Shown here one piece after another: positions 27,652-35,463 of a DNA stretch of 35,463 bases; positions within the stretch are counted from its first letter, which is position 1, and every line of letters begins with the position of its first letter. The DNA is taken from the NCBI GenBank assembly GCA_900313905.1, contig OMTG01000011.1, positions 1 through 35,463 of the forward strand, written 5' to 3'. The position numbers were made by a program, and so were the translations under genes. The notes beneath the pieces were generated by a model. It saw only the letters and a program-made list of their open reading frames with translations, had not been told where the DNA came from and ran no database searches. This stretch comes from an uncultured Actinomycetes bacterium. GTDB lineage: Bacteria; Actinomycetota; Coriobacteriia; Coriobacteriales; Atopobiaceae.

Positions 27652-27674
27652 TGTTGCGCCAACCAGTTTCCGTG

Positions 27675-29192
27675 CTACGAGCGGAAATTGATATCGTGAT
27701 CTGTCTCCCTCAGGACAACATCATGCGCGCCACCCTCGACTAGCGACGTTGCGCTGACGAGCGTTAGCTTTGCCTTGTCACGTAGCTCCGGTAGCGTGAG
27801 CGCACCGCAGTTGCACATGGTGGAGCGGACCTTCAGAAGGGAGGCCTCGACGTTGTCCTTGAGCGGACCTGCATACGGGACGTAGGAATCGACGCCCTCC
27901 ACGAAGGAGAGGCCCTTCTTCTTGCCGCCCAGATCGTAGCGCTGCCAGTTGCGGGCACGTGCAGAGCCCTCGCCCCAGTACTCCTTCATATAGGAGCCAT
28001 TGACATTCACGCGGCGGGTCGGTGACTCGTCGAAGCGTGCGAAGTAGCGGCCGAGCATCATGAAGTCTGCACCCATAGCAAGAGCAAGGGTCATGTGGTA
28101 GTCGTAGACGATGCCGCCGTCGGAGCAGACCGGGACATAGACGCCAGTCTCCTTGAAGTACTCATCACGGGCCCGGCAGACATCGATGAGGGCGGAAGCC
28201 TGGCCACGGCCAATGCCCTTCTGCTCACGCGTGATGCAGATGGAGCCGCCGCCAATGCCGACCTTCACGAAGTCAGCACCGCAATCAGCGAGGAAGCGGA
28301 AGCCATCGGCGTCCACGACGTTGCCTGCGCCAACCTTCACGGAGTCGCCATAGTGCTCGCGGATCCAGTCGAGCGTGAGCTTCTGCCACTCGGTAAAGCC
28401 CTCGGAAGAGTCGATGCAGAGCGCATCGGCGCCAGCAGCGACAAGCGCCGGGACGCGCTCGGCGTAGTCGCGCGTATTGATGCCTGCGCCGACCATATAG
28501 CGCTTATGCTCGTCAAGCAGCTCGGAGGGGTTCGACTTGTGGGAATCGTAGTCCTTGCGGAAGACGAGCGAGACCAGATGCTGGTCCTTGTCGACAATCG
28601 GGAGCTGGTTCAGCTTGTGCTCCCAGATGATGTCATTGGCCGTCTTGAGGGTCGTGTCCTCAGGAGCACAGATGAGCTTCTCGAAGGGCGTCATGAACTC
28701 GCCGACGAGCTTCGAGCGGTCGTCGCGGGAAGGACGGTAGTCACGGGAGGTGACGATGCCAAGGAGCTTGCCATGGCTCGATCCATCATCCGTGACTGGC
28801 ATGCAGGAATGGCCCGTCTGCTCCTTCAGGTCCATGACCTGCTGCAGCGTCATGTCCGGGGTGAGGGTCGAATCGGACTCGACGAACCCTGCCTTGTAGG
28901 ACTTGACCTCAGCCACCATGGCGGCCTCGGACTCGATGGTCTGGGAGCCATAGATGAAGCTCATGCCGCCCTGCTGGGCGAGGGCGACAGCCATGCGCGG
29001 GCCAGAGACCGACTGCATGATGGCGGAGACCATCGGGATGTTCAGGGTGATCGAAGGCTCCTCGCCACGCTTGTAGCGGACAAGCGGCGTCTTCAAAGAG
29101 ACATTGTCAGGCGTGCACTGCGCTGAGGAGTATCCAGGAACCAGCAGATATTCAGAGAAGGTATGGGATTCTCCCTCAAAAAATGTTGCCAT
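27675..29192 (-). CDS. guaB: Inosine-5'-monophosphate dehydrogenase
   Basis: GuaB oxidises IMP to XMP, the committed step to GMP. Counting from [10 protein letters not shown] the protein has 505 residues. It has the IMPDH barrel interrupted by a CBS pair (about 105-220), the catalytic loop [18 protein letters not shown] (Cys319), the phosphate site [10 protein letters not shown], the mobile-flap Arg-Tyr in [10 protein letters not shown], and the closing [17 protein letters not shown]. Some positions differ from the common form (CIDSSEG for the usual [18 protein letters not shown] in the monovalent-cation region), marking a distinct subfamily seen in anaerobes. A TTG at 29207 would add five residues; the ATG matches homologues better. 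Confidence 0.92.
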   Translation of the reverse strand: MATFFEGESHTFSEYLLVPGYSSAQCTPDNVSLKTPLVRYKRGEEPSITLNIPMVSAIMQSVSGPRMAVALAQQGGMSFIYGSQTIESEAAMVAEVKSYKAGFVESDSTLTPDMTLQQVMDLKEQTGHSCMPVTDDGSSHGKLLGIVTSRDYRPSRDDRSKLVGEFMTPFEKLICAPEDTTLKTANDIIWEHKLNQLPIVDKDQHLVSLVFRKDYDSHKSNPSELLDEHKRYMVGAGINTRDYAERVPALVAAGADALCIDSSEGFTEWQKLTLDWIREHYGDSVKVGAGNVVDADGFRFLADCGADFVKVGIGGGSICITREQKGIGRGQASALIDVCRARDEYFKETGVYVPVCSDGGIVYDYHMTLALAMGADFMMLGRYFARFDESPTRRVNVNGSYMKEYWGEGSARARNWQRYDLGGKKKGLSFVEGVDSYVPYAGPLKDNVEASLLKVRSTMCNCGALTLPELRDKAKLTLVSATSLVEGGAHDVVLRETDHDINFRS

Positions 29193-29225
29193 GTAGTGCT
29201 GCCCCAATCATTCTCGTTTCGTTCA

Positions 29226-29244
29226 GGCCGTCTTTCGGACAGCC
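29226..29244 (-). promoter_or_regulatory. Small hairpin in the guaB 5' leader
   Basis: The guaB leader contains GGCTGTC-CGAAA-GACGGCC, a 7-bp stem with one U-G pair, about 10-28 nt after the predicted transcription start. It has no U-run, so it is not a terminator; it may stabilise the mRNA. Confidence 0.35.
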
Positions 29245-29259
29245 CTCTTGGATAGCCGG

Positions 29260-29288
29260 ATTGTATCACCCATCCAGCGAGCTGTCAG
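29260..29288 (-). promoter_or_regulatory. guaB promoter
   Basis: Minus-strand CTGACA (29283-29288) and TACAAT (29260-29265) are separated by exactly 17 bp, and TGA precedes the -10. This is the best consensus promoter in the window. It would start transcription near 29253, about 60 nt before the guaB ATG. Confidence 0.7.
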
Positions 29289-29348
29289 AGCCGTTCGCCT
29301 ATTTGGGTGCGTACTTGCAACAAAATCTGAAACTTCACCGCATCGGCT

Positions 29349-30638
29349 CTATCCCTCATTCATAACATCGTCGAAGTTGACGGCAATGTCATGCTTCGTC
29401 GGCACCCACTCGACCTTCTTGAAGAGCGCCACAACCGTGATCGGGATGTACGTCATCATGAATATCGGGAATGTGAAGAGGTTCGTGACGATGCGCCACT
29501 TCTTGCGGCAGTGGATGTGCTTGCGCTCGGAGACTGTCGTGATGATGGCAAGGAGGAAGAAGACGATGTACATCGATCCGAATGTCATGATCAAGGATCC
29601 CACGCACATCAGGAGCTCGCCCTGCGTCGCCAAAAAGCCGTGTGAGAGGCTGCCGATGATGAGGTAGGAGAGGTTCACGAAAGCGGAGAGAAGCGTGAGT
29701 ACCATGCCCGGTGCGATGGTCATCATCAGGTCATAGGATGAGAACTGGCGCTTGTTGATGCCGTGCTGCAGGTCCTTGGCATAGCTGAAGAAGACCTGGT
29801 AGAAGCCCTTCGTCCACCTCATGCGCTGCGTCCAGGACGCCTTGAAGGTGACCGGCTGCTCATCGAAGAACTCTGCCGGCGCATAGCCGATCTGAATGTT
29901 GTTGGCAGCACAGAAGGTCGAGAACTGGATGTCCTCGGTCAGCAGGTGGAAGTCCCAGCCGTGCATGCCGCGTACGATCGAGGAGGAGACGAGCCAGCCC
30001 GAGCCAGAGATGGCAGCGCTCGTGCCGAGGCTCATGCGGGCATTGTTCAGGAACTTCGCCTCGCGCAGGAACCACAGGGCATAGGCCGAGCTCACCCAGG
30101 AGGAATCGAAGTTCTTCGAGTTTCGGTAGCTCGTGAGGACCAGGTATCCCTGGTCAAACGCGTCGTTCATGATCTTCGTGTAGTCGGGCGAGACGATGTT
30201 GTCTGCATCGAAGACGAAGAAGCCATCGTACTTGTCGCCCGTCTCATCAAGGATGCGGTTGAAGGCATAGTCCAAGACCCAGCTCTTGCCCTTGCGCACA
30301 AGGTCGTTTCGCTCCCACGTGATGGCGCCCGCATCGAGCGCCTCCTTGTAGGTGTTGTCCGTGCAGGCATCTGCCACCACATAGACATCCATAAGCTCAC
30401 GCGGATAATCCTGCGAAAGGATGGAGCGCACGAGGTTGCCGACGACCGGCTCCTCATTGTGCGCTGCGATCACATAGGCATAGCAGTGCTGCTTCTTCGC
30501 AGGCGGAATCTTCACGTCCCCATGCCGCCACACATGCAGGATGTAGACGAACTGGTAGAAGTACGCGATGGTGAAGAACAGCAGCATCACGAAGTTGAAA
30601 ATGACAATGGGCGTGAGCCCAGCCTTGATCATTGCCAC
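29349..30638 (-). CDS. Membrane glycosyltransferase family 2 (polysaccharide synthase type)
   Basis: A processive-type GT2 enzyme of 429 residues. It has an N-terminal membrane helix (about 9-35), then the cytosolic GT-A domain with VIAAHNEE (57-64), the nucleotide-sugar DAD motif (D144-D146), TEDIQ (235-239, catalytic base region) and QRMRW (271-275, the QxxRW motif of BcsA/PgaC/HasA-like synthases). About four membrane helices follow (roughly 305-330, 341-372, 385-405). Sugar and product are unknown; poly-N-acetylglucosamine-like or other surface glycans are possible. The start is GTG at 30638 with a GGGTGG site; ATG two codons later is an alternative. It lies 33 bp after rluD. No partner gene is nearby, so it may work alone. 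Confidence 0.85.
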   Translation of the reverse strand: MAMIKAGLTPIVIFNFVMLLFFTIAYFYQFVYILHVWRHGDVKIPPAKKQHCYAYVIAAHNEEPVVGNLVRSILSQDYPRELMDVYVVADACTDNTYKEALDAGAITWERNDLVRKGKSWVLDYAFNRILDETGDKYDGFFVFDADNIVSPDYTKIMNDAFDQGYLVLTSYRNSKNFDSSWVSSAYALWFLREAKFLNNARMSLGTSAAISGSGWLVSSSIVRGMHGWDFHLLTEDIQFSTFCAANNIQIGYAPAEFFDEQPVTFKASWTQRMRWTKGFYQVFFSYAKDLQHGINKRQFSSYDLMMTIAPGMVLTLLSAFVNLSYLIIGSLSHGFLATQGELLMCVGSLIMTFGSMYIVFFLLAIITTVSERKHIHCRKKWRIVTNLFTFPIFMMTYIPITVVALFKKVEWVPTKHDIAVNFDDVMNEG

Positions 30639-30671
30639 GGCGCCACCCTCTCTTCCGGTCCGATCCCCTGC

Positions 30672-31700
30672 TTACCAGGAGATGCCTAGCTGCGGGCACA
30701 CCTCACACCCGCGCTCTGTCCGTCCCATTGAGGTGCTTTTAAGTGATTCTAATACATTGAGGAGATCTTCTGGCAGCTGGTCGGCCAACTCTATGGTCTC
30801 TCCTGTGCGGGGATGGTCGAAGCGGATGTGCCACGAGTGGAGGAACTGCCGCGTGAGGCCGAGATTCTGGATCTCGGTCCCCTTCCCATAGAGCGGGTCG
30901 CCGACCACGCAGTGGCCGATATGGCGCATATGCACACGGATCTGATGGGTCCTGCCTGTATAGAGATGGCACTCGAGAAGGCTGTATCCCTCGTCACGCC
31001 TGCCCGCCTCGAAGCGCTCCAGCGTCTTGAAGGTCGTGATGGCCTCGCGTGCATCCGGCGCATCGGATACCGCCATCCTGAGCCGGTCCTTCGTGGAGCG
31101 GGCGATGCCCGTGACGATCGTGCCTTCATCGGGAGCCACATATCCCTGCACCAGCACCACATAGCGGCGGTCGAGCACGCGCAGGCGTATGAGGTCCTGG
31201 AGGGCCTTCTGCGTCACATCATCCTTGGCGCATACCATGAGGCCGGAGGTGTCGCGGTCGAGCCTGTGCACGATGCCAGGCCGCTCCTCCCCCTGGAGCA
31301 TGCCGAGATGCCCATAGCCGCAGTGCGCCACCAGGGCATTTGCAAGCGTGTCGTCCACATGCCCTGGTGCCGGATGGCAGACGAGCCCTGCCTGCTTCGA
31401 GAGCACGATCAGATAGCCATCCTCGAAGCGGATGTCGAGCGGTATGTAGGGATTGGGGGCAAGCGGTCCTCCCACATCTTCAGGCTCCTCGACCTCTGCC
31501 TGGATGCGGTCGCCGAGCGCGACCTTCTCGCTCTTGGAATCGGCGAGGGTTCCATTGATCGTGACCTTGCCAGACTCGATGAGCTTGGCGCAGGCGCTCC
31601 TCGAAGGCATGCCATCCTGGCTGGATAGATATGCATCGAGCCGGGCCCCCTCTTCCGGAGGCCCGACCAGAAATGAGGCGATTCTGCTACCCACGCACAT
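30672..31700 (-). CDS. rluD: 23S rRNA pseudouridine synthase, RluA/RluD family
   Basis: This enzyme makes pseudouridine in large-subunit rRNA. The 342-residue protein has an N-terminal S4 RNA-binding domain (about residues 16-75, GARLDAYLSSQ...) and the catalytic motif HRLDRDTSGLMV with Asp148, followed by RTHQIRVHMRHIGHCVVGDPLYG. About 15 residues at the C-terminus (GRTERGCEVCPQLGISW) go beyond the usual end. The start overlaps the lspA stop by 14 bp, with AAGGAGG upstream; a GTG two codons later is an alternative start. The exact target site is not decidable from sequence. The lspA-rluD pairing is widespread. Confidence 0.93.
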   Translation of the reverse strand: MCVGSRIASFLVGPPEEGARLDAYLSSQDGMPSRSACAKLIESGKVTINGTLADSKSEKVALGDRIQAEVEEPEDVGGPLAPNPYIPLDIRFEDGYLIVLSKQAGLVCHPAPGHVDDTLANALVAHCGYGHLGMLQGEERPGIVHRLDRDTSGLMVCAKDDVTQKALQDLIRLRVLDRRYVVLVQGYVAPDEGTIVTGIARSTKDRLRMAVSDAPDAREAITTFKTLERFEAGRRDEGYSLLECHLYTGRTHQIRVHMRHIGHCVVGDPLYGKGTEIQNLGLTRQFLHSWHIRFDHPRTGETIELADQLPEDLLNVLESLKSTSMGRTERGCEVCPQLGISW

Positions 31701-32166
31701 CCTCCTCCTTGAACAGGCAGATGAGACAGGCGATCACGCCCAGCGTGACGAAGATGTCAGCCACGTTGAAGACCGGGAAGTCCATGAAGGTCGTCGCGAA
31801 GAAGTCCGTGACCGTGCCTTTCGCGATCCGATCGATCATGTTGCCGATGCCGCCGCCTGCGACAGAGGCAAGCGCGACCGTGAAGGGGACCGATATCTGC
31901 TCCTTGAGGACGACTGCGAAGGCAAAGACCGCGATGGCCACTGCAATCGCGATGAAGAGATAGCCCTTCCCTTCCCCCATCGAGAAGGCTGCGCCGGAAT
32001 TCTCCACATGGAGGAGCTCCAGGACGCCCGGGATGAAAGGCATGCGGTCTCCCTCGTTCGGCAGGGCCTGCCTCAGCCATGCCTTCGTCAGCTGGTCGAG
32101 CACGACCACGGCTGCTGCCATCAGAAGGAAGATGGCACCTCTCTTGTTCCTTGCGAGCGTCTTCAC
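31687..32166 (-). CDS. lspA: Lipoprotein signal peptidase
   Basis: LspA cleaves the signal peptide from prolipoproteins at the cytoplasmic membrane. The 159-residue protein has four hydrophobic segments and the aspartyl protease pair: Asp121 in GTVTDFF and Asp137 in FNVADIF. The conserved ENSGAAFS and GGGIGNMIDRI motifs are present. The start is GTG with GGAGG 8 nt upstream. It begins about 37 bp after the ileS terminator and overlaps rluD. Confidence 0.95.
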   Translation of the reverse strand: MKTLARNKRGAIFLLMAAAVVVLDQLTKAWLRQALPNEGDRMPFIPGVLELLHVENSGAAFSMGEGKGYLFIAIAVAIAVFAFAVVLKEQISVPFTVALASVAGGGIGNMIDRIAKGTVTDFFATTFMDFPVFNVADIFVTLGVIACLICLFKEEDVRG

Positions 32167-32200
32167 GCTTCAGGCCTCCTGGCATCGTTCATTCTCTTCG

Positions 32201-32240
32201 TGAAAAGGGCGGCTTCGCTTCAGCGCAGCCGCCCTTCACC
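32201..32240 (-). terminator. ileS terminator
   Basis: AAGGGCGGCT (32205-32214) pairs with AGCCGCCCTT (32227-32236), and flanking GTGA/TCAC bases extend the stem. On the minus strand it ends with CCCTTTTCACG. It lies 21 bp after the ileS stop. Confidence 0.8.
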
Positions 32241-32256
32241 TTGCATGTGATATCCG

Positions 32257-35073
32257 CTAAGCGCGGGCGTTTGCCTCGGCGACAGCCTGGGAGCAGCGCG
32301 GGCACAGGCCATCAGGTCCGAGCTTGCGCCAGTTCCAGCAGCGCGGGCACTTCTCGCCTTCTGCTGCGAGCACCGTGCAGGAGAGCTCGTCGCCCTCCGT
32401 GAGGGTGACCGAGGAGCAGACGAAGGGCTCAGCCAGATCGGGCGCGCCCTCGCCGGCAAGAAGCGCGAAGGCGTCATGCGGGAGCGTGAGCTCGGCACGT
32501 GCTGCCTGGGAGGTCTTCTCGGCGATGGTGCCTGCGTTCTGCGCCTCCTCATAGGCCTTCGTGAAGGCATTGCGTGCTTCCGTCATCGCGTGATAGGCCG
32601 GAAGCAGCCCCTCGTAGGTCTCCTTCGCGACCGGGTTCTCGAACCAGTCGAGAAGGGCGGCATAGGTCTGGCCATCCTTCAGCGACTCAGGCAGGTATGC
32701 CATGGCCTCGTCGGTCGTGTAGGCAAGGATCGGCTGGAAGTCATGGATGAGCATCTTGAGGATCCAGGCCCAGGTCGTCTGTGCGCTCCTGCGCTCCGGG
32801 GACGCGGCGCCGCCGCAGTACATGCGGTCCTTCGTCGCATTCAGGTAGCCATTCGAGAGCTCCGTCACGTAGTCATAGAGGCTGCGGTAGACGACATTGA
32901 AGCGATACTCGCTGTAGGCCTTGGCGACCTCGTCGTGGACCTCGCACATATGGGCAAGCGTCAGCTTGTCGTAGGGCGTGAGGTCCTCGAATGCGACGCC
33001 GTCGCGGTCGAGCTCGAACTGGCCCTCGAGCTCGCCGAGCAGGAACCGGAAGGTGTTGCGGATCTTGCGGTAGGCATCGCCCACATGGTCGAGAATCGTG
33101 CTGTCGCAGGGGACATCGGTCGAGGTGTCGACCGATGCGACCCAGAGGCGCAGGATGTCAGCACCACGGGTTGCGCAGACCTTGTTCGGATCGACCACGT
33201 TGCCGAGGGACTTGGACATCTTGCGGCCCTGGCCGTCAAGCGTGAAGCCCTGGGACACGATGGCATGGTACGGCGCCACATCGTAGGCGCCCACGCTCGT
33301 CATGAGCGAGCTCATGAACCAGCCGCGATGCTGGTCGGAGCCCTCAAGGTACATGTCGGCCGGGAACTTGAGGTACGGACGGTGCTTGCAGACGGCGGTG
33401 TGGGAGACGCCAGAGTCCCACCAGACATCGAGGATGTCCGAGTTCGCCTTCAGGTTGTGGCTGCCGCACTTCGGGCAGACGCAGGCATCGCCGAGGTAGT
33501 CCTTGGGATCCTCGGTGAACCAGGCGTCGGAGCCCTTCTCGCGGAAGAGGCTGATGACCTTGTCGAGCGTCGCATCGTTCATCACGGTCTCGCCGCAGTC
33601 CTGGCAGGTGTAGGCCGGGATGGGGACGCCCCAGTTGCGCTGGCGGGAGATGCACCAGTCAGGACGGCCCTCGACCATCGAGGTGATGCGGTTGCGGGAA
33701 TGGGCCGGATAGAACTTGACCTTCTCGAGCTCGCGCAGGGCGTCCTTGCGGAGGCCGGTCGCATCCATCGAGACGAACCACTGGCTCGTCGCGCGGAAGA
33801 TGACGGGCTGCTTGCAGCGCCAGCAGTGCGGATAGGAGTGCGTGATGTCCTCATGCAGGATCAGCGTGCCGCGCTCCCGGAGCCACTCGATGATCTTCGG
33901 GTTTGCATCGTTCACATTCATGCCGGACCAGGGGCCGCCCGTGCCGATGCCCTCGCCCTTGTAGAAGTTGCCGTCGTCGTCGACGGGCATCACGATGGGG
34001 ATGTTGAAGCGCATGCCGGCATTGTAGTCGTCGACGCCGTGTCCTGGTGCGGAGTGGACGACGCCGGTGCCGTCCTCGAGGGTGACGTAGTCAGCGTAGA
34101 TGAACTCGCCCTCGACGCCCTGGTCGCCGAAGATCGGCTGCTTGTAGCGGTTGTGGACAAGCTCCTCGCCCGTCATCTGCCAGACGGAGCCATCAGCCGT
34201 CTTGGCAAGCTCGTAGGACTCATAGCCGAACTTCGCGGCGCACTTCTCGACGAGCGCCTGGGCCATGAGCTCGCAGCGGCCGTCCACGACGACGCCGACA
34301 TAGGTGGCCTCGGGATGGAGGATGACGCAGTCATCTGCAGGCAGGGTCCAGGGGGTCGTCGTCCAGATGTCGACGAAGAGGTGGCCCTCATAGGCCTCGA
34401 GGCCTTCCGGCACCGTCGTCATCTCGAAGCGGACGAAGATTGCGGGCGACACCTCATCCGAGTACTCGATCTCAGCCTCGGCGAGGGCCGTGTGGCACTG
34501 CGTGCACCAATGCACCGGCTTGCGGCCGCGGTAGATGGCGCCCTTGTCGAAGATCGCCTTGAAGATCTCGACATCGGTCGCATCGTAGTCATGGGTGTAG
34601 GTCAGGTAGGGGTTGTCCCACTCGCCGAGCACGCCCAGGCGCTTGAAGCCCTGGCGCTGCGTGTCGACCTGCTCGACTGCCAGCTTGTTGCAGATCTCGC
34701 GGATCTTCACGGTCGGGAGCTGGTTGAACTTCTCGGTGCCCAGGGTCTCCTCGACCTTGTGCTCGATCGGCTGGCCATGGCAGTCCCAGCCAGGCACATA
34801 CGGCGTCTGGTAGCCGCGCATGGACCAGTAGCGGTTGATGATGTCCTTGGAGATCTTGTTCTGCGCATGTCCCAGATGGATGGGGCCATTGGCATACGGG
34901 GGGCCATCGTGCAGGACGAACTTGTCGTGGCCTTCATTCTTTTTCAGGAGCTGGCTGTAGACGTCGTTCTTCTCCCAATCCGCCAGCCGTTCCGGCTCAT
35001 GCTGTGCCAGTCCTGCACGCATGGGGAACTTGGTGCGCGGCAAGTTCATCGTCTTCTTGAACTCGTTTGCCAC
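32257..35073 (-). CDS. ileS: Isoleucyl-tRNA synthetase
   Basis: IleRS charges tRNA-Ile. The 938-residue class I enzyme shows HDGPPYANGPIHLGHA (HLGH at 66-69), the CP1 editing domain, GRKMSKSLGNV (near residue 616), and a C-terminal zinc finger CPRCWNWRKLGPDGLCPRC (about 905-925), placing it in the bacterial type sensitive to mupirocin in general. The start is GTG, with AGAGGG 8 nt upstream. It is controlled by the T-box leader directly upstream and followed by a terminator. Confidence 0.97.
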   Translation of the reverse strand: MANEFKKTMNLPRTKFPMRAGLAQHEPERLADWEKNDVYSQLLKKNEGHDKFVLHDGPPYANGPIHLGHAQNKISKDIINRYWSMRGYQTPYVPGWDCHGQPIEHKVEETLGTEKFNQLPTVKIREICNKLAVEQVDTQRQGFKRLGVLGEWDNPYLTYTHDYDATDVEIFKAIFDKGAIYRGRKPVHWCTQCHTALAEAEIEYSDEVSPAIFVRFEMTTVPEGLEAYEGHLFVDIWTTTPWTLPADDCVILHPEATYVGVVVDGRCELMAQALVEKCAAKFGYESYELAKTADGSVWQMTGEELVHNRYKQPIFGDQGVEGEFIYADYVTLEDGTGVVHSAPGHGVDDYNAGMRFNIPIVMPVDDDGNFYKGEGIGTGGPWSGMNVNDANPKIIEWLRERGTLILHEDITHSYPHCWRCKQPVIFRATSQWFVSMDATGLRKDALRELEKVKFYPAHSRNRITSMVEGRPDWCISRQRNWGVPIPAYTCQDCGETVMNDATLDKVISLFREKGSDAWFTEDPKDYLGDACVCPKCGSHNLKANSDILDVWWDSGVSHTAVCKHRPYLKFPADMYLEGSDQHRGWFMSSLMTSVGAYDVAPYHAIVSQGFTLDGQGRKMSKSLGNVVDPNKVCATRGADILRLWVASVDTSTDVPCDSTILDHVGDAYRKIRNTFRFLLGELEGQFELDRDGVAFEDLTPYDKLTLAHMCEVHDEVAKAYSEYRFNVVYRSLYDYVTELSNGYLNATKDRMYCGGAASPERRSAQTTWAWILKMLIHDFQPILAYTTDEAMAYLPESLKDGQTYAALLDWFENPVAKETYEGLLPAYHAMTEARNAFTKAYEEAQNAGTIAEKTSQAARAELTLPHDAFALLAGEGAPDLAEPFVCSSVTLTEGDELSCTVLAAEGEKCPRCWNWRKLGPDGLCPRCSQAVAEANARA

Positions 35074-35130
35074 CTCTGGACCCTCTCTTCCTGGAAGGCG
35101 CTTCTGCCTTCCCTCTCAGGGACGCTCCTC

Positions 35131-35171
35131 GAAAGAAAAAGCGCCCCGTCCCTCTTGCTGGGACGAAGCGC
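35131..35171 (-). terminator. T-box-controlled terminator in the ileS leader
   Basis: A 12-bp stem (GCGCTTCGTCCC, 35160-35171, with GGGACGGGGCGC, 35141-35152; two G-U pairs) and 7-nt loop are followed by TTTTTCTTT. Its 5' arm overlaps the CTTCGTCCC used in the antiterminator, so the two structures exclude each other. This makes it a transcriptional, not translational, T-box. Confidence 0.88.
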
Positions 35172-35380
35172 CATAGCTGCACACTTCGCTTGTAGACCAC
35201 CCAGCGAGCGGAAACTCCGCCTTACTCGGCTGGCTCTTGACGGAAGCCACATCCGGTGACGCCTACTGGGAGCAAAGCTCCGTTCGGGCCACGGCTCTGG
35301 GGTGATATTCCACGAAGCGCCTGCCACGGGATTCCAGCAGCCCCGCTCTCTTGAGACCGCGTCTTCGTGTACTCGTCCCC
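35131..35380 (-). promoter_or_regulatory. T-box riboswitch, tRNA-Ile specific, upstream of ileS
   Basis: The minus-strand leader has the canonical T-box plan. Stem I (35299-35380) has GGGG/CCCC at its base, a GACGAGTA loop-E motif, the CACGAAG/CTTCGTG helix, and a specifier loop GAATATCACC in which ATC (35304-35306) is an Ile codon. Next come stem III (GGAGC-TTT-GCTCC), the conserved AGTAGG, and the T-box sequence GGGTGGTCTACAAGCG (35187-35203). The antiterminator can pair GCTGGG with CCCAGC, and GCGAAG with CTTCGT. It competes with the terminator at 35131-35171. UGGU in the bulge fits tRNA-Ile with A73. Uncharged tRNA-Ile should therefore allow ileS transcription. Confidence 0.9.
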
Positions 35381-35402
35381 TTCACAGCCTGTACGAGAAA
35401 GC

Positions 35403-35411
35403 ATAGTAGCA
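35403..35411 (-). promoter_or_regulatory. Probable extended -10 promoter of ileS
   Basis: Minus-strand TGCTACTAT (-10 TACTAT at 35403-35408, with an upstream TG) lies about 20-25 nt before stem I of the T-box. No good -35 hexamer was found at 16-18 bp. The rest of the window edge (35412-35463) holds no recognisable gene. Confidence 0.45.
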
Positions 35412-35463
35412 CTCGCGCCGCTTCTGCGCACGCGTGAGGCACCGACACAGTTTCTTCTGAAAC

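Noticed and set aside
32476-35259. Plus-strand open frame of 927 codons antisense to ileS
   Set aside because: Same frame relation as the infB antisense; it also runs into the T-box leader. No ribosome-binding site or protein family.

Overview
The window is a GC-rich (about 60 %) stretch of bacterial core chromosome with 30 protein genes; 29 lie on the minus strand and only one LysR-type regulator is on the plus strand. The best fit is a Coriobacteriia member (Actinomycetota; for example the Olsenella/Atopobium/Collinsella group). This rests on the acidic, actinobacterial-looking N-terminus of RpoD combined with a Firmicutes-style FabT/FabK fatty-acid synthesis cluster and a transcriptional T-box ahead of ileS. 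The assignment is inferred from protein style, not from a search.

Reading in the direction of transcription (right to left): (1) 35.46-32.2 kb: an Ile-specific T-box leader (35131-35380), ileS and its terminator. (2) 32.2-29.35 kb: lspA, rluD and a membrane family-2 glycosyltransferase. (3) 29.3-25.0 kb: guaB with its own promoter, a terminator, then leuS. (4) 24.99-23.99 kb: the LysR gene, convergent with leuS and divergent from rimP. (5) 23.83-12.38 kb: a tightly packed nine-gene block, rimP-nusA-infB-rbfA-nrnA-truB-ribF-dnaG-rpoD, with gaps of no more than about 55 bp or short overlaps, ended by a strong hairpin at 12271-12313. It joins the classical nusA/infB translation operon to the primase/sigma-factor operon. 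(6) 12.1-11.0 kb: a small His-rich membrane protein and birA. (7) 10.99-0.07 kb: a twelve-gene type II fatty-acid cluster, fabT-fabH-acpP-fabK-fabD-fabG-fabF-accB-fabZ-accC-accDA-degV, in the Streptococcus order, with accD and accA fused and a DegV/FakB-like fatty-acid-binding protein appended.

The parts fit together. BirA biotinylates AccB. AccB, AccC and AccDA make malonyl-CoA, FabD loads it on AcpP, FabH starts the chain, FabF/FabG/FabZ/FabK elongate it, and FabT probably senses acyl-ACP and represses the operon through palindromes at the promoter. The DegV protein may feed exogenous fatty acids to the same membrane-lipid pool.

No mobile element, CRISPR array, rRNA or tRNA gene was seen. 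The window is mostly housekeeping. The points worth a second look are regulatory or architectural: the FabT operator, the rimP leader hairpin, a zinc-knuckle-like tail on NusA, the T-box bulge, the fused operons, and the lack of an evident unsaturated-fatty-acid enzyme.
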